From Sphingopyxis sp. LC363 (GTDB taxonomy: Bacteria; Pseudomonadota; Alphaproteobacteria; Sphingomonadales; Sphingomonadaceae): a stretch of 33,419 bases of DNA. How positions within the stretch are numbered: the first letter of the stretch is position 1; the number at the start of each line of letters is the position of its first letter. Of this stretch, positions 19,063 to 26,713 are shown one piece after another. The stretch spans positions 1 through 33,419 of the forward strand of contig NZ_JNFC01000033.1 in assembly GCF_000756385.1 (NCBI RefSeq), written 5' to 3'. The notes beneath the pieces were generated by a model. It was not told where the DNA came from. It worked only from the letters and a program-made list of their open reading frames with translations, and did no database searches. Position numbers and translations under genes: made by a program.

Positions 19063-19089
19063 GAGGGCGGCTCCTCGGGAGCCGTCCTT
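19063..19089 (+). terminator. terminator-like hairpin after rplO
   Basis: Stem of about 12 bp with two G-U pairs: the core CGGCTCC/GGAGCCG (19068-19074 with 19078-19084), loop TCG, extended outward to 19063 and 19089. It is followed by TTCGTCATTTG, a poor T-tract. It lies between rplO and secY, where an internal terminator would reduce secY and adk expression relative to ribosomal proteins. Confidence 0.5.
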
Positions 19090-19112
19090 CGTCATTTGAC
19101 CAGATCTACTTC

Positions 19113-19194
19113 CCGTTCGTGTCGAGCGAAGTCGAGACACCCCTCGGGACAGCGCAAGTTCGAGGAGCATCTCGACTTCGCTCGATGCGAACGG
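19113..19194. repeat. REP-like imperfect inverted repeat between rplO and secY
   Basis: The 27-bp arm at 19113-19139 and the reverse complement of 19168-19194 share CCGTTCG..TCGAGCGAAGTCGAGA with about four differences. The 28-bp spacer includes CCCTCGGGACAGCG. The core GTCGAGCGAAGTCGAGA recalls a short palindromic repeat that I associate with many intergenic sites in sphingomonad genomes; this is memory, not a search. Its place in the middle of the spc operon is unusual. Confidence 0.7.
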
Positions 19195-19324
19195 ATATTG
19201 AAAGCGGGATCGGAGCGTCGGCTCACCGCTAAATAGGCCTTTCCCCTTGCGCTTCGCGACCGCCGAACGCACATAGGCGCCGGGTCGCGGGGGGCGCGGT
19301 CCGGACTATCCGAGGAAAACACCC

Positions 19325-20698
19325 ATGGCCTCTCGCGCCGACCAGCTTGCATCCAACCTCAACTTCTCGAAGTTCGGTCAGGCGACCGAGCTCAAGAACC
19401 GCATCTGGTTCACGATCGGCGCGCTGATCGTCTTCCGCTTCCTGTCGTTCGTGCCGCTTCCCGGCGTCGATCCGGTCGCGCTGTCGAACCTCTATTCGCA
19501 GGCGGCCTCGGGCGGCGTTCTCGACATCTTCAACACCTTCTCGGGCGGCAGCCTCGAGCGCATGAGCATCATCGCGCTCGGCGTCATGCCCTATATCACC
19601 GCCTCGATCGTCGTGCAGCTCGCGGCCGCGCTGTCGCCGAGCCTCGCCGCGCTCAAGAAAGAGGGCGAGAGCGGGCGCAAGAAGCTCAACCAATATACGC
19701 GCTACGGCACCGTCGCGCTGACCGCGATCCAGGGCTATTTCATCGCCGTCGGGCTCGAAACGCTCGGCGCATCGCAGGGCATCGCCGCGGTCGTCGATCC
19801 CGGTATGATGTTCCGCATCGGCGCCGTCATCTCGATCGTCGGCGGCACGCTCTTCCTGATGTGGCTCGGCGAACAGATCACGAGCCGCGGCATCGGCAAT
19901 GGCGTCTCGCTGATCATCATGGCGGGCATTCTCGCCCAGCTGCCGCGCAGTTTCGCGCAGATGTTCACGCAGGTCCGCGAAGGCTCGATGGGCGGCGGCA
20001 CGATTTTCGCCGTGATCGGCGGCGCGATCGTGATCATCGCCTTCATCAGCTTCATGGAACGTGCGCAGCGCCGCGTGCTGGTCCAATATCCGAAGCGCGC
20101 GACCCAGCGCGGCGTGATGCAGGCCGACCGCAGCCACTTGCCGCTCAAGGTCAATACCGCCGGTGTCATCCCGCCGATCTTCGCCTCGTCGCTGCTGCTG
20201 ATGCCGCTGACGGTGACGCAGATGATGGGCCAGAATGTCCAGGGCGACACCGCGACCGGCGATTTCCTGATCACGCTCAACCAATATCTCGCGCACGGCC
20301 AGCCGCTCTATATGGCGCTCTATGCCGCGGGCATCATCTTCTTCTGCTTCTTCTACGTCGCGGTCGTCTTCAATCCCGAGGAAACCGCCGACAATCTGAA
20401 GCGCCAGAACGGCTTCATCCCCGGCATCCGCCCGGGCAAGAATACCGCGACCTATCTCGACTTCGTGCTGACGCGCATCACCGTGCTCGGTGCGGCCTAT
20501 CTGGCGGCGATCTGTCTGATCCCCGAATATTTCATCGCCGGATCGGGCCTCCCCTTCCAGCTCGGCGGCACCAGCCTGCTGATCATCGTGAACGTCACGA
20601 TCGATACGATCAGCCAGATCCAGAGCCACATGCTCGCGCATCAATATGGCGACCTGATCAAGAAGGCCAAATTGAAAGGCGGCGTTGCGCGGCGCTAA
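19325..20698 (+). CDS. secY: preprotein translocase subunit SecY
   Basis: Protein of 457 aa, the channel subunit of the Sec translocon in the inner membrane, with SecE and SecG. The N-terminus MASRADQLASNLNFSKFGQATELKNRI fits alphaproteobacterial SecY. Hydrophobic segments consistent with ten TM helices follow, with the signature LSFVPLPGVD in TM1 and plug region, MPYITASIVVQL in TM2 and GIGNGVSLIIMAGI in TM4-5. GAGGAAAAC precedes the start. Unlike in many genomes, a 269-bp gap with a hairpin and a repeat separates it from rplO, so it may have its own promoter. Confidence 0.98.
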   Translation: MASRADQLASNLNFSKFGQATELKNRIWFTIGALIVFRFLSFVPLPGVDPVALSNLYSQAASGGVLDIFNTFSGGSLERMSIIALGVMPYITASIVVQLAAALSPSLAALKKEGESGRKKLNQYTRYGTVALTAIQGYFIAVGLETLGASQGIAAVVDPGMMFRIGAVISIVGGTLFLMWLGEQITSRGIGNGVSLIIMAGILAQLPRSFAQMFTQVREGSMGGGTIFAVIGGAIVIIAFISFMERAQRRVLVQYPKRATQRGVMQADRSHLPLKVNTAGVIPPIFASSLLLMPLTVTQMMGQNVQGDTATGDFLITLNQYLAHGQPLYMALYAAGIIFFCFFYVAVVFNPEETADNLKRQNGFIPGIRPGKNTATYLDFVLTRITVLGAAYLAAICLIPEYFIAGSGLPFQLGGTSLLIIVNVTIDTISQIQSHMLAHQYGDLIKKAKLKGGVARR

Positions 20699-20746
20699 GG
20701 CGCCCGCTACGGCACTCGCGACACGGTAGGGCAAACAGGGGTCCCC

Positions 20747-21406
20747 ATGACGCTGAATATCATTCTGCTTGGTCCGCCGGGAGCGGGTAAGGGTACGCAG
20801 GCTTCGCGGCTCGAGGACGAGCATGGCATGGTCCAGCTCTCGACGGGCGACATGCTGCGCGCCGCGGTCAAGGCGGGAACGCCGATCGGCCTCCAGGCCA
20901 AGGCGGTGATGGACGCGGGCGAGCTCGTCTCCGACGCTATCGTCTCGGGCCTCATCGGCGAGCGGCTCGACGCGCTCGGCCCCGACGTCTCGGTGATCTT
21001 CGACGGCTATCCGCGCACCGCGGCGCAGGCCGCCGCGCTCGACACGATCCTCTCGGACCGCGGCCGCAAGCTCGACCATGTGATCGAGCTGCGGGTCGAG
21101 GAAGACGCGCTCGTCGACCGCATCACCGGCCGCTTCAGCTGCGCGAAGTGCGGCGCGGGCTATCACGATCGTTACAAGCTCCCCAAGGTGGAGAATGTTT
21201 GCGACGTTTGCGGGTCGGACGAATTCAAGCGCCGTCCCGACGACAATGAGGAAACGGTGCGCACGCGGATGGCCGAATATCGCGCCAAGACCGCGCCGAT
21301 CCTGCCGATCTACGAAACGCGCGGCATCGTCACCCACGTCGACGGCATGGCGCCGATTGACCAAGTCAACGACGCGATCGAAACGATCCTCGCGACGGCT
21401 GGCTAG
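20747..21406 (+). CDS. adk: adenylate kinase with zinc-binding LID
   Basis: Protein of 219 aa catalysing ATP + AMP = 2 ADP. The P-loop GPPGAGKGT spans residues 9-17; the AMP-binding STGDMLRAAV and DGYPRTAAQA motifs are intact. The LID holds four cysteines, C132-x2-C135 and C152-x2-C155, the zinc-finger form common in Gram-positives and alphaproteobacteria, in place of the His/Ser/Asp/Thr network of E. coli. It follows secY by 48 nt. rpsM does not follow it here. Confidence 0.98.
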   Translation: MTLNIILLGPPGAGKGTQASRLEDEHGMVQLSTGDMLRAAVKAGTPIGLQAKAVMDAGELVSDAIVSGLIGERLDALGPDVSVIFDGYPRTAAQAAALDTILSDRGRKLDHVIELRVEEDALVDRITGRFSCAKCGAGYHDRYKLPKVENVCDVCGSDEFKRRPDDNEETVRTRMAEYRAKTAPILPIYETRGIVTHVDGMAPIDQVNDAIETILATAG

Positions 21407-21411
21407 CAACT

Positions 21412-21447
21412 TTCCCCTGCGCCGGTTATTGAGGCGCCAAGGGGGAA
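21412..21447 (+). promoter_or_regulatory. stem-loop between adk and the SRPBCC gene, covering its ribosome site
   Basis: TTCCCC (21412-21417) pairs with GGGGAA (21442-21447) and GCGCC (21419-21423) with GGCGC (21433-21437), leaving a small internal loop and a 9-nt apical loop. The likely Shine-Dalgarno AGGGGG (21440-21445) is in the 3' arm. The fold could act as the 3' end structure of adk and hide the ribosome site of the next gene. Confidence 0.45.
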
Positions 21448-21454
21448 CGGGCTG

Positions 21455-22135
21455 ATGGCATTTTACAGATATTTTGCGAGCGCGGCGGTGGTCGGTGCGC
21501 TCGCCCTTGCGCCCGCGCACGCCAAGGTCATCGATCAGGGCGAGATCGGCTTTACCGTCGCGCACACCGCACAGGTCGCCGCGCCCCCCGCCGATGTGTG
21601 GAAAATGCTCCGCATGCCGCAAAGCTGGTGGTCGAAGGAGCATAGCTGGTCGGGCGATGCCGCCAATTTCTGGCTCGATTCGCAGGCCGGCGGCTGCTTC
21701 TGCGAAAAATTACCCGACGCGGGATCGGGCGTCGGCAGCGTCCAGCATGCGCGCGTCCTCTTCTCGAAGCCGAACGAGCTGCTCCGCCTGTCGGGCGCGT
21801 TCGGGCCGTTGCAGGGTGAGGCGCTCGACGCCACGCTGACGATCCAGATCAAGGAAACCCCGACGGGCAGCGCGCTGCGCTTCGACTATGTCGTCGGCGG
21901 CTATATGCGCTTCAAGGTCGCCGACATCGCGCCCGCGGTCGACAAGGTGATCGGCGAGCAATTGCTCGGCCTTGCCAATGCGCTCGGCGGCGCGCTGCCC
22001 CCGACGCGTGGCGAAAAGGCGGCCGAAACGCCCAAGGAAGAAACGCCCGCCACCAAGGATGAGCCGGGGCTCGACGCCGCGGTCGCCGATCTGGTCGAGG
22101 AAGAAGCGAAAACCGCGCCCGACGAAAGCCGCTAG
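21455..22135 (+). CDS. secreted SRPBCC (START/Bet v1-like) family protein
   Basis: Protein of 226 aa with a signal peptide (MAFYRYFASAAVVGALALAPAHA region), so probably periplasmic. HTAQVAAPPADVWKMLRMPQSWWSKEHSWSG and the later LTIQIKETPTGSALRFDYVVGGY fit the SRPBCC ligand-binding fold seen in polyketide cyclase/AHSA1-like proteins. The last ~45 residues are a low-complexity Lys/Glu/Pro/Ala tail. No catalytic residues can be assigned and the ligand is unknown. It is 48 nt downstream of adk on the same strand and 6 nt from the convergent DUF177 stop. Confidence 0.8.
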   Translation: MAFYRYFASAAVVGALALAPAHAKVIDQGEIGFTVAHTAQVAAPPADVWKMLRMPQSWWSKEHSWSGDAANFWLDSQAGGCFCEKLPDAGSGVGSVQHARVLFSKPNELLRLSGAFGPLQGEALDATLTIQIKETPTGSALRFDYVVGGYMRFKVADIAPAVDKVIGEQLLGLANALGGALPPTRGEKAAETPKEETPATKDEPGLDAAVADLVEEEAKTAPDESR

Positions 22136-22141
22136 CAGGCT

Positions 22142-22669
22142 CTAGGCGCCGGGCTTGCCGCGCAGCTTCGCCAGCGCGGCGAACGGCCCCGCGGCCTCTT
22201 CGCTGAGCACGCCCTTTTCGGCGAGGATACGGTCGGCGTCGGGGTGGCGCGGAAAGGGATCGAGCGCGAGCGACAGCGTCTGCACCGCCGCTTCGCCCAA
22301 ATCGATCCGGTCGCCCTCGAGCGGCAGCAGGTCGAGATCTTCGCTGCCGATCTCGATCTCTTCCTCCTCGCTTGCCGGGGCATCGACGTCGCGCAGGAAG
22401 CGCAGGTCGAACGGCTCGGCGATCGTTGCGGAGACGGGCAGGTCGGTCGCGGCGCACGCCTGCACGACGTCGGCGTTCACCTCACCCTTGGCGGCGATCC
22501 CGCCCGCGATCGCACGGACGTCGGCGGTGAGGCCAAAGCGATCGAGCGCGACGAGGCCGAGCCGCCGGGCGATCGCCGCGCGCGCGCCGGCGTCGGCTTC
22601 GACCGAAATGGCGCGGCCGTGCGCGGCATCGGCAAGCGTCACGATAAGCGAGAATTCGGGCGCGGTCAC
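22142..22669 (-). CDS. DUF177 (YceD-like) domain protein
   Basis: Protein of 175 aa with a GTG start (CAC at 22667-22669 on the + strand). Features are VTAPEFSLIVTL, ISVEADAGARAAIARRLGL, a central CAATDLPVSATI, an acidic stretch EEEEIEIGSEDLDLLPLEGDRIDLGEAAVQTL and the C-terminal NPFAALAKLRG-like end FAALAKLRGKPG, typical of DUF177/YceD. In bacteria YceD homologues have been linked to 23S rRNA accumulation, often beside rpmF; here rpmF is not adjacent. The start overlaps the stop of the upstream chaperone gene by 4 nt (GTGA), so translation is likely coupled. The same frame is open further to 23206, but only inside the chaperone gene. Confidence 0.85.
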   Translation of the reverse strand: MTAPEFSLIVTLADAAHGRAISVEADAGARAAIARRLGLVALDRFGLTADVRAIAGGIAAKGEVNADVVQACAATDLPVSATIAEPFDLRFLRDVDAPASEEEEIEIGSEDLDLLPLEGDRIDLGEAAVQTLSLALDPFPRHPDADRILAEKGVLSEEAAGPFAALAKLRGKPGA

Positions 22670-23199
22670 GCGCGTGCTCCGCCCAGCCGGTCGGCGACGA
22701 CCAGCTCGGACACCGGCGTCGCCGCGAGCGCCGCGCGGAGCGCCGCGACCTCGGCCACCACATGCGCCAGTCCCGCTTCGGGGGGGGCGTTGCCGCGCCA
22801 CAGGTTGCGGACCAGCGCCTCGCGCAATTCGGCCGAGCCGTCGGCCGCGCGATAGGCGCCAAGCCGCCCGCCGAGCGCGCTCATCATTCGCCCGACCTGC
22901 TTGCCGACGACCATGTCGCCGAACCCGATCTGGCGCATCTGCCCGTCCATGTCGTTCACGAACAATTCGGTAAGCTGGACGCCGGCGAGCCCCTGCCCGG
23001 GATCTTCGTCGATCCGGTGGAGGACGAGTGCGAGCACCAGATTGATCATGTCGAAGCGGCCGTCGAGCGTGTCGGGAACGCCTCCTTGCGCATACCAGTG
23101 CGGCGCGCGCGCGGTGGCGACGACGGCGTTCCACAGCGGGCGCCGCGCCTCGCGCGGATCGGGTTCGGATTTGAAGAGTTTGCGGAGCGAAGAAAACAT
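22666..23199 (-). CDS. ubiquinol-cytochrome c chaperone (CBP3-like)
   Basis: Protein of 177 aa starting MFSSLRKLFKSEPDP. HWYAQGGVPDTLDGRFDMINLVLALVLHRID, LTELFVNDMDGQMRQIGFGD and VGKQVGRMMSALGGRLGAYR match the ubiquinol-cytochrome c chaperone family, the bacterial relatives of yeast Cbp3. The family assists assembly of cytochrome b into the bc1 complex. An upstream in-frame extension to 23274 overlaps the divergent promoter region and lacks family character. It forms a two-gene operon with the DUF177 gene and is divergent from bamE, an arrangement I recall as common in alphaproteobacteria. Confidence 0.87.
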   Translation of the reverse strand: MFSSLRKLFKSEPDPREARRPLWNAVVATARAPHWYAQGGVPDTLDGRFDMINLVLALVLHRIDEDPGQGLAGVQLTELFVNDMDGQMRQIGFGDMVVGKQVGRMMSALGGRLGAYRAADGSAELREALVRNLWRGNAPPEAGLAHVVAEVAALRAALAATPVSELVVADRLGGARA

Positions 23200-23358
23200 G
23201 GCGCAACGCTTAGGCCGAATCATGTCGGCAGAAAAGGGGCCTGAGTCAGCTTGGCGCAAGCTTTGCCGCGGCATAAGCCGCTTGTGCGCGCCGACCGCTT
23301 GCGGTTAAGAGGCGCGATTGCCAGCGCCCGACACGAGCGGCGCAACGGAGATATGTTG

Positions 23359-23844
23359 ATGCCGACCCATGACCCGAAGCTTCCCGTCCGTCCCGCGCGT
23401 CTGATCGTCGCCGGGCTGGCGCTCGCGCTGACCGTTGGCGGCTGCGCGCAGCTCAAGGGGCGGCAGGGCTATGTCGCCGATCCGGCGCTGACCCAGGCGA
23501 TCACCCCCGGCGTCGACAACCGCGAGTCGGTCGAAAAGACGCTCGGCCGTCCGACCTTCGTCGGCCAGTTCGGCACGAACGAATATTATTATGTCTCGCG
23601 CGAAACGCGTCAGCTCGCCTTCGCAAGGCCGCGCCCGATCGACCAGCAGGTGCTGCGCGTCCGTTTTGACGAGGCGGGTAATGTCGCCGCGGTCGATCGC
23701 ACCGGGCTCGAGCTGGTCAGCAAGATCAGCCCCGAAGGCGACAAAACCCCGACGCTGGGCCGCGAACGCAGCTTCTTCGAAGACATCTTCGGCAATATCG
23801 GCGCGGTCGGCGCGCCGGGTGCGGGCGCGCCCGGCGGGCGGTAA
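23359..23844 (+). CDS. bamE: outer membrane assembly lipoprotein BamE (SmpA/OmlA family)
   Basis: Protein of 161 aa. The ATG at 23359 is 8 nt after GGAG (23347-23350); the ATG at 23353 is too close to it. A lipoprotein signal ends in TVGGC with Cys29 as the lipidation site, so it sits in the inner leaflet of the outer membrane. PGVDNRESVEKTLGRPTFVGQFG and NEYYYVSRET match the BamE fold. BamE supports BamD/BamA in outer-membrane protein insertion. The C-terminus is longer than in E. coli BamE (113 aa) and ends in a Gly/Ala-rich tail. It is divergent from the bc1 chaperone (159 bp between starts). Confidence 0.88.
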   Translation: MPTHDPKLPVRPARLIVAGLALALTVGGCAQLKGRQGYVADPALTQAITPGVDNRESVEKTLGRPTFVGQFGTNEYYYVSRETRQLAFARPRPIDQQVLRVRFDEAGNVAAVDRTGLELVSKISPEGDKTPTLGRERSFFEDIFGNIGAVGAPGAGAPGGR

Positions 23845-23850
23845 AGCCCA

Positions 23851-23990
23851 GAATCCTCCCTGCGGCGAAGCCGTGGGGAGGGGGGCCACCGCGAAGCGGT
23901 GGTGGAGGGGCGGCAACATCGCGCTATTGGCCCCTCCGTCAGCGGCTTCGCCGCTGCCGCCTCCCCATGCCTGCGGCACAGGGAGAATCT
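23851..23990. repeat. ~140-bp palindromic repeat, copy A (downstream of maeB)
   Basis: The region begins with AATCCTCCCTG and ends CAGGGAGAATCT, with internal GGGGAGG/CCTCCCC arms and two further hairpins (CCACCGCGAAGCGGTGG and CAGCGGCTTCGCCGCTG). Read on the reverse strand it is nearly the same as copy B at 26484-26622. No ORF is inside it. It lies 6 nt after bamE and 12 nt from the maeB stop and could supply terminator function for both. Confidence 0.8.
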
Positions 23991-24002
23991 ACAACTGCCA
24001 AA

Positions 24003-26267
24003 TTATTGCGCAATCCCGCCCGCCGCGAGCACGGCGAGCGTCACGAGGTCCGACGCGGTCGACGCCATCGTCGCGACCTGCACCGGATGTTCCATGCCCA
24101 CGAGCATCGGACCGATCACAGCGCCGCCGCCGAGTTCGCGCAGCAGCTTCGCCGACAGATTCGCCGACTGCAGCCCCGGCATGATCAGCACATTCGCCGG
24201 GCCCGACAGGCGGCAGAAGGGATAATTTTTCATCACCTTCGCGTTCAATGCGACGTCGGGCGCCATCTCGCCTTCATATTCGAAAGCCGGTTTCCGCCGG
24301 TCGAGGATCGCCACCGCCTCGCGGATGCTCTCGAGCCAGCTCCCCTCGGGATTGCCGAAGGTCGAATAGGACAGGAAAGCGACGCGCGGCTCGTGCCCCA
24401 TGCGCCGCGCGACTTGCGCGGTGCGTTCGGCGATGTCGGCGAGCATCTCGGCCGTCGGCCGCTCGTTGACCGTGGTGTCGGCCATGAAGATGGTGTGATG
24501 CTGGTCGACCAGGACGTGGATGCCGAACGGCGTCTTGCCCTCGGCATGGTCGATCACGCGCCGGATTTCGCGCATCGACTGCGAGTAAGTGCGTGTCGTG
24601 CCGGTGATCATCGCGTCGCCCAGCCCCATTTTGAGCAGCAGCGAGCCGAAGATATTGCGGTCGCGGTTGACCATGCGCTCGACGTCGCGGCGGAGGTAGC
24701 CGCGCCGCTGCAGCCGCTCGTAGAGCATGTCGACCATTTGCGGCACATGCGGCGAATTGACGCTGTTGTGGACCTCGAAGCTTTCGGCGTCGGCGACGCC
24801 CATCGCGCGCAATTTGTCGTGCAGCCCCTCGCGCCCGACCAGCACTGGAATGCCGTAACCGCCGTCGCGGAACTGGATCGCGGCGCGCAGCACGACTTCC
24901 TCTTCGCCTTCGGCAAAGACGACGCGCTTGGGATTGTTGCGCGCGGCTTCATAGGCGAGCGTGAGGACCGACGTCGTCGGATTGAGCCGGGCGCGCAGCC
25001 GGGTGCGATAATCGTCGAGATTCGCGATCGGCCGCTGCGCGACGCCGGTATCCATCGCCGCCTTGGCGACCGCGGCGGGAACGATTTCCATCAAACGCGG
25101 GTCGAAGGGCGAGGGGATGATATATTCGGGGCCGAAGCTCGACGCGCGACCGCCATAGGCCGCCGCGACCTCTTCGGGCACCTGCTGCCGCGCAAGGTCG
25201 GCGATCGCATAAGCCGCGGCGATCTTCATCTCCTCGTTGATCGCGGTCGCATGAACGTCGAGCGCGCCGCGGAAGATGAAGGGGAAACAGAGGACGTTGT
25301 TGACCTGATTCGGATAATCCGAGCGCCCCGTCGCGATGATCGCGTCGGGCCTTGCCGCGCGCGCATCGGGCGGCGAGATTTCGGGATCGGGGTTCGCCAT
25401 CGCAAAGATGATCGGCGCCGGCGCCATGTCCTTCACCATCTCGGGCTTGAGCGCGCCTGCGGCCGAAAGCCCCAGGAACACGTCGGCGCCCACCAGCGCT
25501 TCGGTCAGGTCGCGTGCTTCGGTCGGCACAGCATGCGCCGACTTCCACTGGTCCATGCCGTCGGTGCGGCCCTGATAGATCGTGCCCTTGCGGTCGCACA
25601 TGATCACATTTTCATGTTTGACGCCCATCGCCTTGATCAGTTCGGTGCACGCGATCGCGGCGGCGCCCGCGCCGTTGACGACGACCTTCACCGCCCCCAG
25701 CTCGCGCCCGGTCAGGTAACAGGCGTTGATCAGCCCGGCGGCGGTGATGATCGCGGTGCCATGCTGGTCGTCATGGAACACCGGGATGTTCATGCGTTCC
25801 TTCAGCGCGGCTTCGATGATGAAACAATTGGGGGCGGCGATGTCTTCGAGGTTGATGCCGCCAAAGCTCGGCGCGAGCAGTTCGACCGCTTCGATGAAAC
25901 GCTGCGGATCTTCGGTATCGACTTCGAGGTCGATCGAATCGACGTCGGCGAAACGCTTGAACAGCACCGCCTTGCCTTCCATCACCGGCTTCGATGCCAG
26001 CGCGCCGAGATTGCCGAGCCCGAGGATCGCGGTGCCGTTCGAAATCACGGCGACCAGATTGCCCTTGATCGTATAGTCATAGGCCTTGGCGGGATCTTCG
26101 GCGATCGCGTTGACCGGAACCGCGACACCCGGCGAATAGGCGAGGCTGAGGTCGCGCTGCGTCGCCATCGGTTTCGACGCGACGATCTCGATTTTGCCGG
26201 GCCGGCCATATTCGTGATAAAGCAGGGCCTCGCGGTCGGAAAATTGCACCTTGCTGCCGCTGTCCAT
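24003..26267 (-). CDS. maeB: NADP-dependent malic enzyme, fused to phosphotransacetylase-like domain
   Basis: Protein of 754 aa that oxidatively decarboxylates malate to pyruvate. The start [19 protein letters not shown] is chosen because AGAGGAT precedes it; the frame opens 8 codons earlier without a ribosome site. Domain 1 (~1-430) holds [30 protein letters not shown], the metal/substrate segment [11 protein letters not shown] and the NADP Rossmann motif [11 protein letters not shown]. Domain 2 (~440-754) resembles phosphate acetyltransferase ([39 protein letters not shown]). In MaeB enzymes this domain is thought to bind acetyl-CoA for allosteric control and usually lacks PTA activity. The gene is alone on the - strand, flanked by two inverted ~140-bp repeats. 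Confidence 0.96.
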   Translation of the reverse strand: MDSGSKVQFSDREALLYHEYGRPGKIEIVASKPMATQRDLSLAYSPGVAVPVNAIAEDPAKAYDYTIKGNLVAVISNGTAILGLGNLGALASKPVMEGKAVLFKRFADVDSIDLEVDTEDPQRFIEAVELLAPSFGGINLEDIAAPNCFIIEAALKERMNIPVFHDDQHGTAIITAAGLINACYLTGRELGAVKVVVNGAGAAAIACTELIKAMGVKHENVIMCDRKGTIYQGRTDGMDQWKSAHAVPTEARDLTEALVGADVFLGLSAAGALKPEMVKDMAPAPIIFAMANPDPEISPPDARAARPDAIIATGRSDYPNQVNNVLCFPFIFRGALDVHATAINEEMKIAAAYAIADLARQQVPEEVAAAYGGRASSFGPEYIIPSPFDPRLMEIVPAAVAKAAMDTGVAQRPIANLDDYRTRLRARLNPTTSVLTLAYEAARNNPKRVVFAEGEEEVVLRAAIQFRDGGYGIPVLVGREGLHDKLRAMGVADAESFEVHNSVNSPHVPQMVDMLYERLQRRGYLRRDVERMVNRDRNIFGSLLLKMGLGDAMITGTTRTYSQSMREIRRVIDHAEGKTPFGIHVLVDQHHTIFMADTTVNERPTAEMLADIAERTAQVARRMGHEPRVAFLSYSTFGNPEGSWLESIREAVAILDRRKPAFEYEGEMAPDVALNAKVMKNYPFCRLSGPANVLIMPGLQSANLSAKLLRELGGGAVIGPMLVGMEHPVQVATMASTASDLVTLAVLAAGGIAQ

Positions 26268-26483
26268 TCTGTATCCTCTCGAAATTTCCACAAGATGCGC
26301 GCCCGAATATTTCCCCTAGCGCCGCCTCGCGAAAATGTAACCGGCAATGTTGGGTGTCGTTGACGAGGATCGCGAAGCCGCGCCTCTCATTACTCGTTAC
26401 CCTGAACTTGTCTCACCACGACCAAATCATGCGGCAGCGGGCGATCTGGTCCCGACGGTAGCTGACGGCCGATAGTTGTCATA
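26268..26483. other. intergenic region upstream of maeB
   Basis: These 216 bp hold no gene. The ribosome site of maeB is at the left edge. The part around 26390-26420 (CTCGTTACCCTGAACTTGTCTC) looks like a fragment of a REP-type repeat that I associate with sphingomonads (CACCCTGAACTTGTTTCAG type), degenerate and unpaired. No clear sigma-70 promoter could be picked. With copy B of the repeat the gap between maeB and mutS is 446 bp. Confidence 0.3.
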
Positions 26484-26622
26484 AGATCCTCCCTGTGCCG
26501 CAGGCGTGGGGAGGTGGCAGCGCGAAGCGCTGACGGAGGGGCCAATGGCGCGACGTTACGGCCCCTCCACCACGCCCTGCGGGCGCGGTCCCCCTCCCCA
26601 TCGCTACGCGACAGGGAGGATT
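26484..26622. repeat. ~140-bp palindromic repeat, copy B (between maeB and mutS)
   Basis: Starts AGATCCTCCCTGTGCCGCAGG and ends GACAGGGAGGATT. It matches the reverse complement of copy A (23851-23990) over nearly its whole length, including TGACGGAGGGGCCAAT and CGGCCCCTCCACCAC-like blocks. Internal variation is mainly in the hairpin tips (CACGCCCTGCGGGCG here, CACCGCTTCGCGGTG in copy A). No coding capacity. Ends in TTTTT on the + side. Confidence 0.82.
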
Positions 26623-26713
26623 TTTAACGTCCGCTCTCCACCCATACCCGCCATCCGTCCCCTGCATCCCCTCCGACCTTGCCATGCCGCCCCCAATCAC
26701 TAAGCAGGGGGCG

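Noticed and set aside
19229..21643. 804-aa open frame on the - strand opposite secY and adk
   Set aside because: Covers two conserved genes on the other strand and shows only shadow composition with many Asp, Arg, His and Glu.
22670..23206. Extension of the DUF177 protein to 354 aa
   Set aside because: The upstream part is the chaperone gene in a wrong frame. The GTG start with a 4-nt overlap gives the normal DUF177 protein.
23967..26363. 798-aa open frame on the + strand opposite maeB
   Set aside because: Mirror of the malic enzyme coding sequence; no domain recognised. The repeat copy A is merely included at its 5' end.
26684..26713. Earlier ATG start for mutS
   Set aside because: No ribosome site before 26684, and the added residues are not part of the family.
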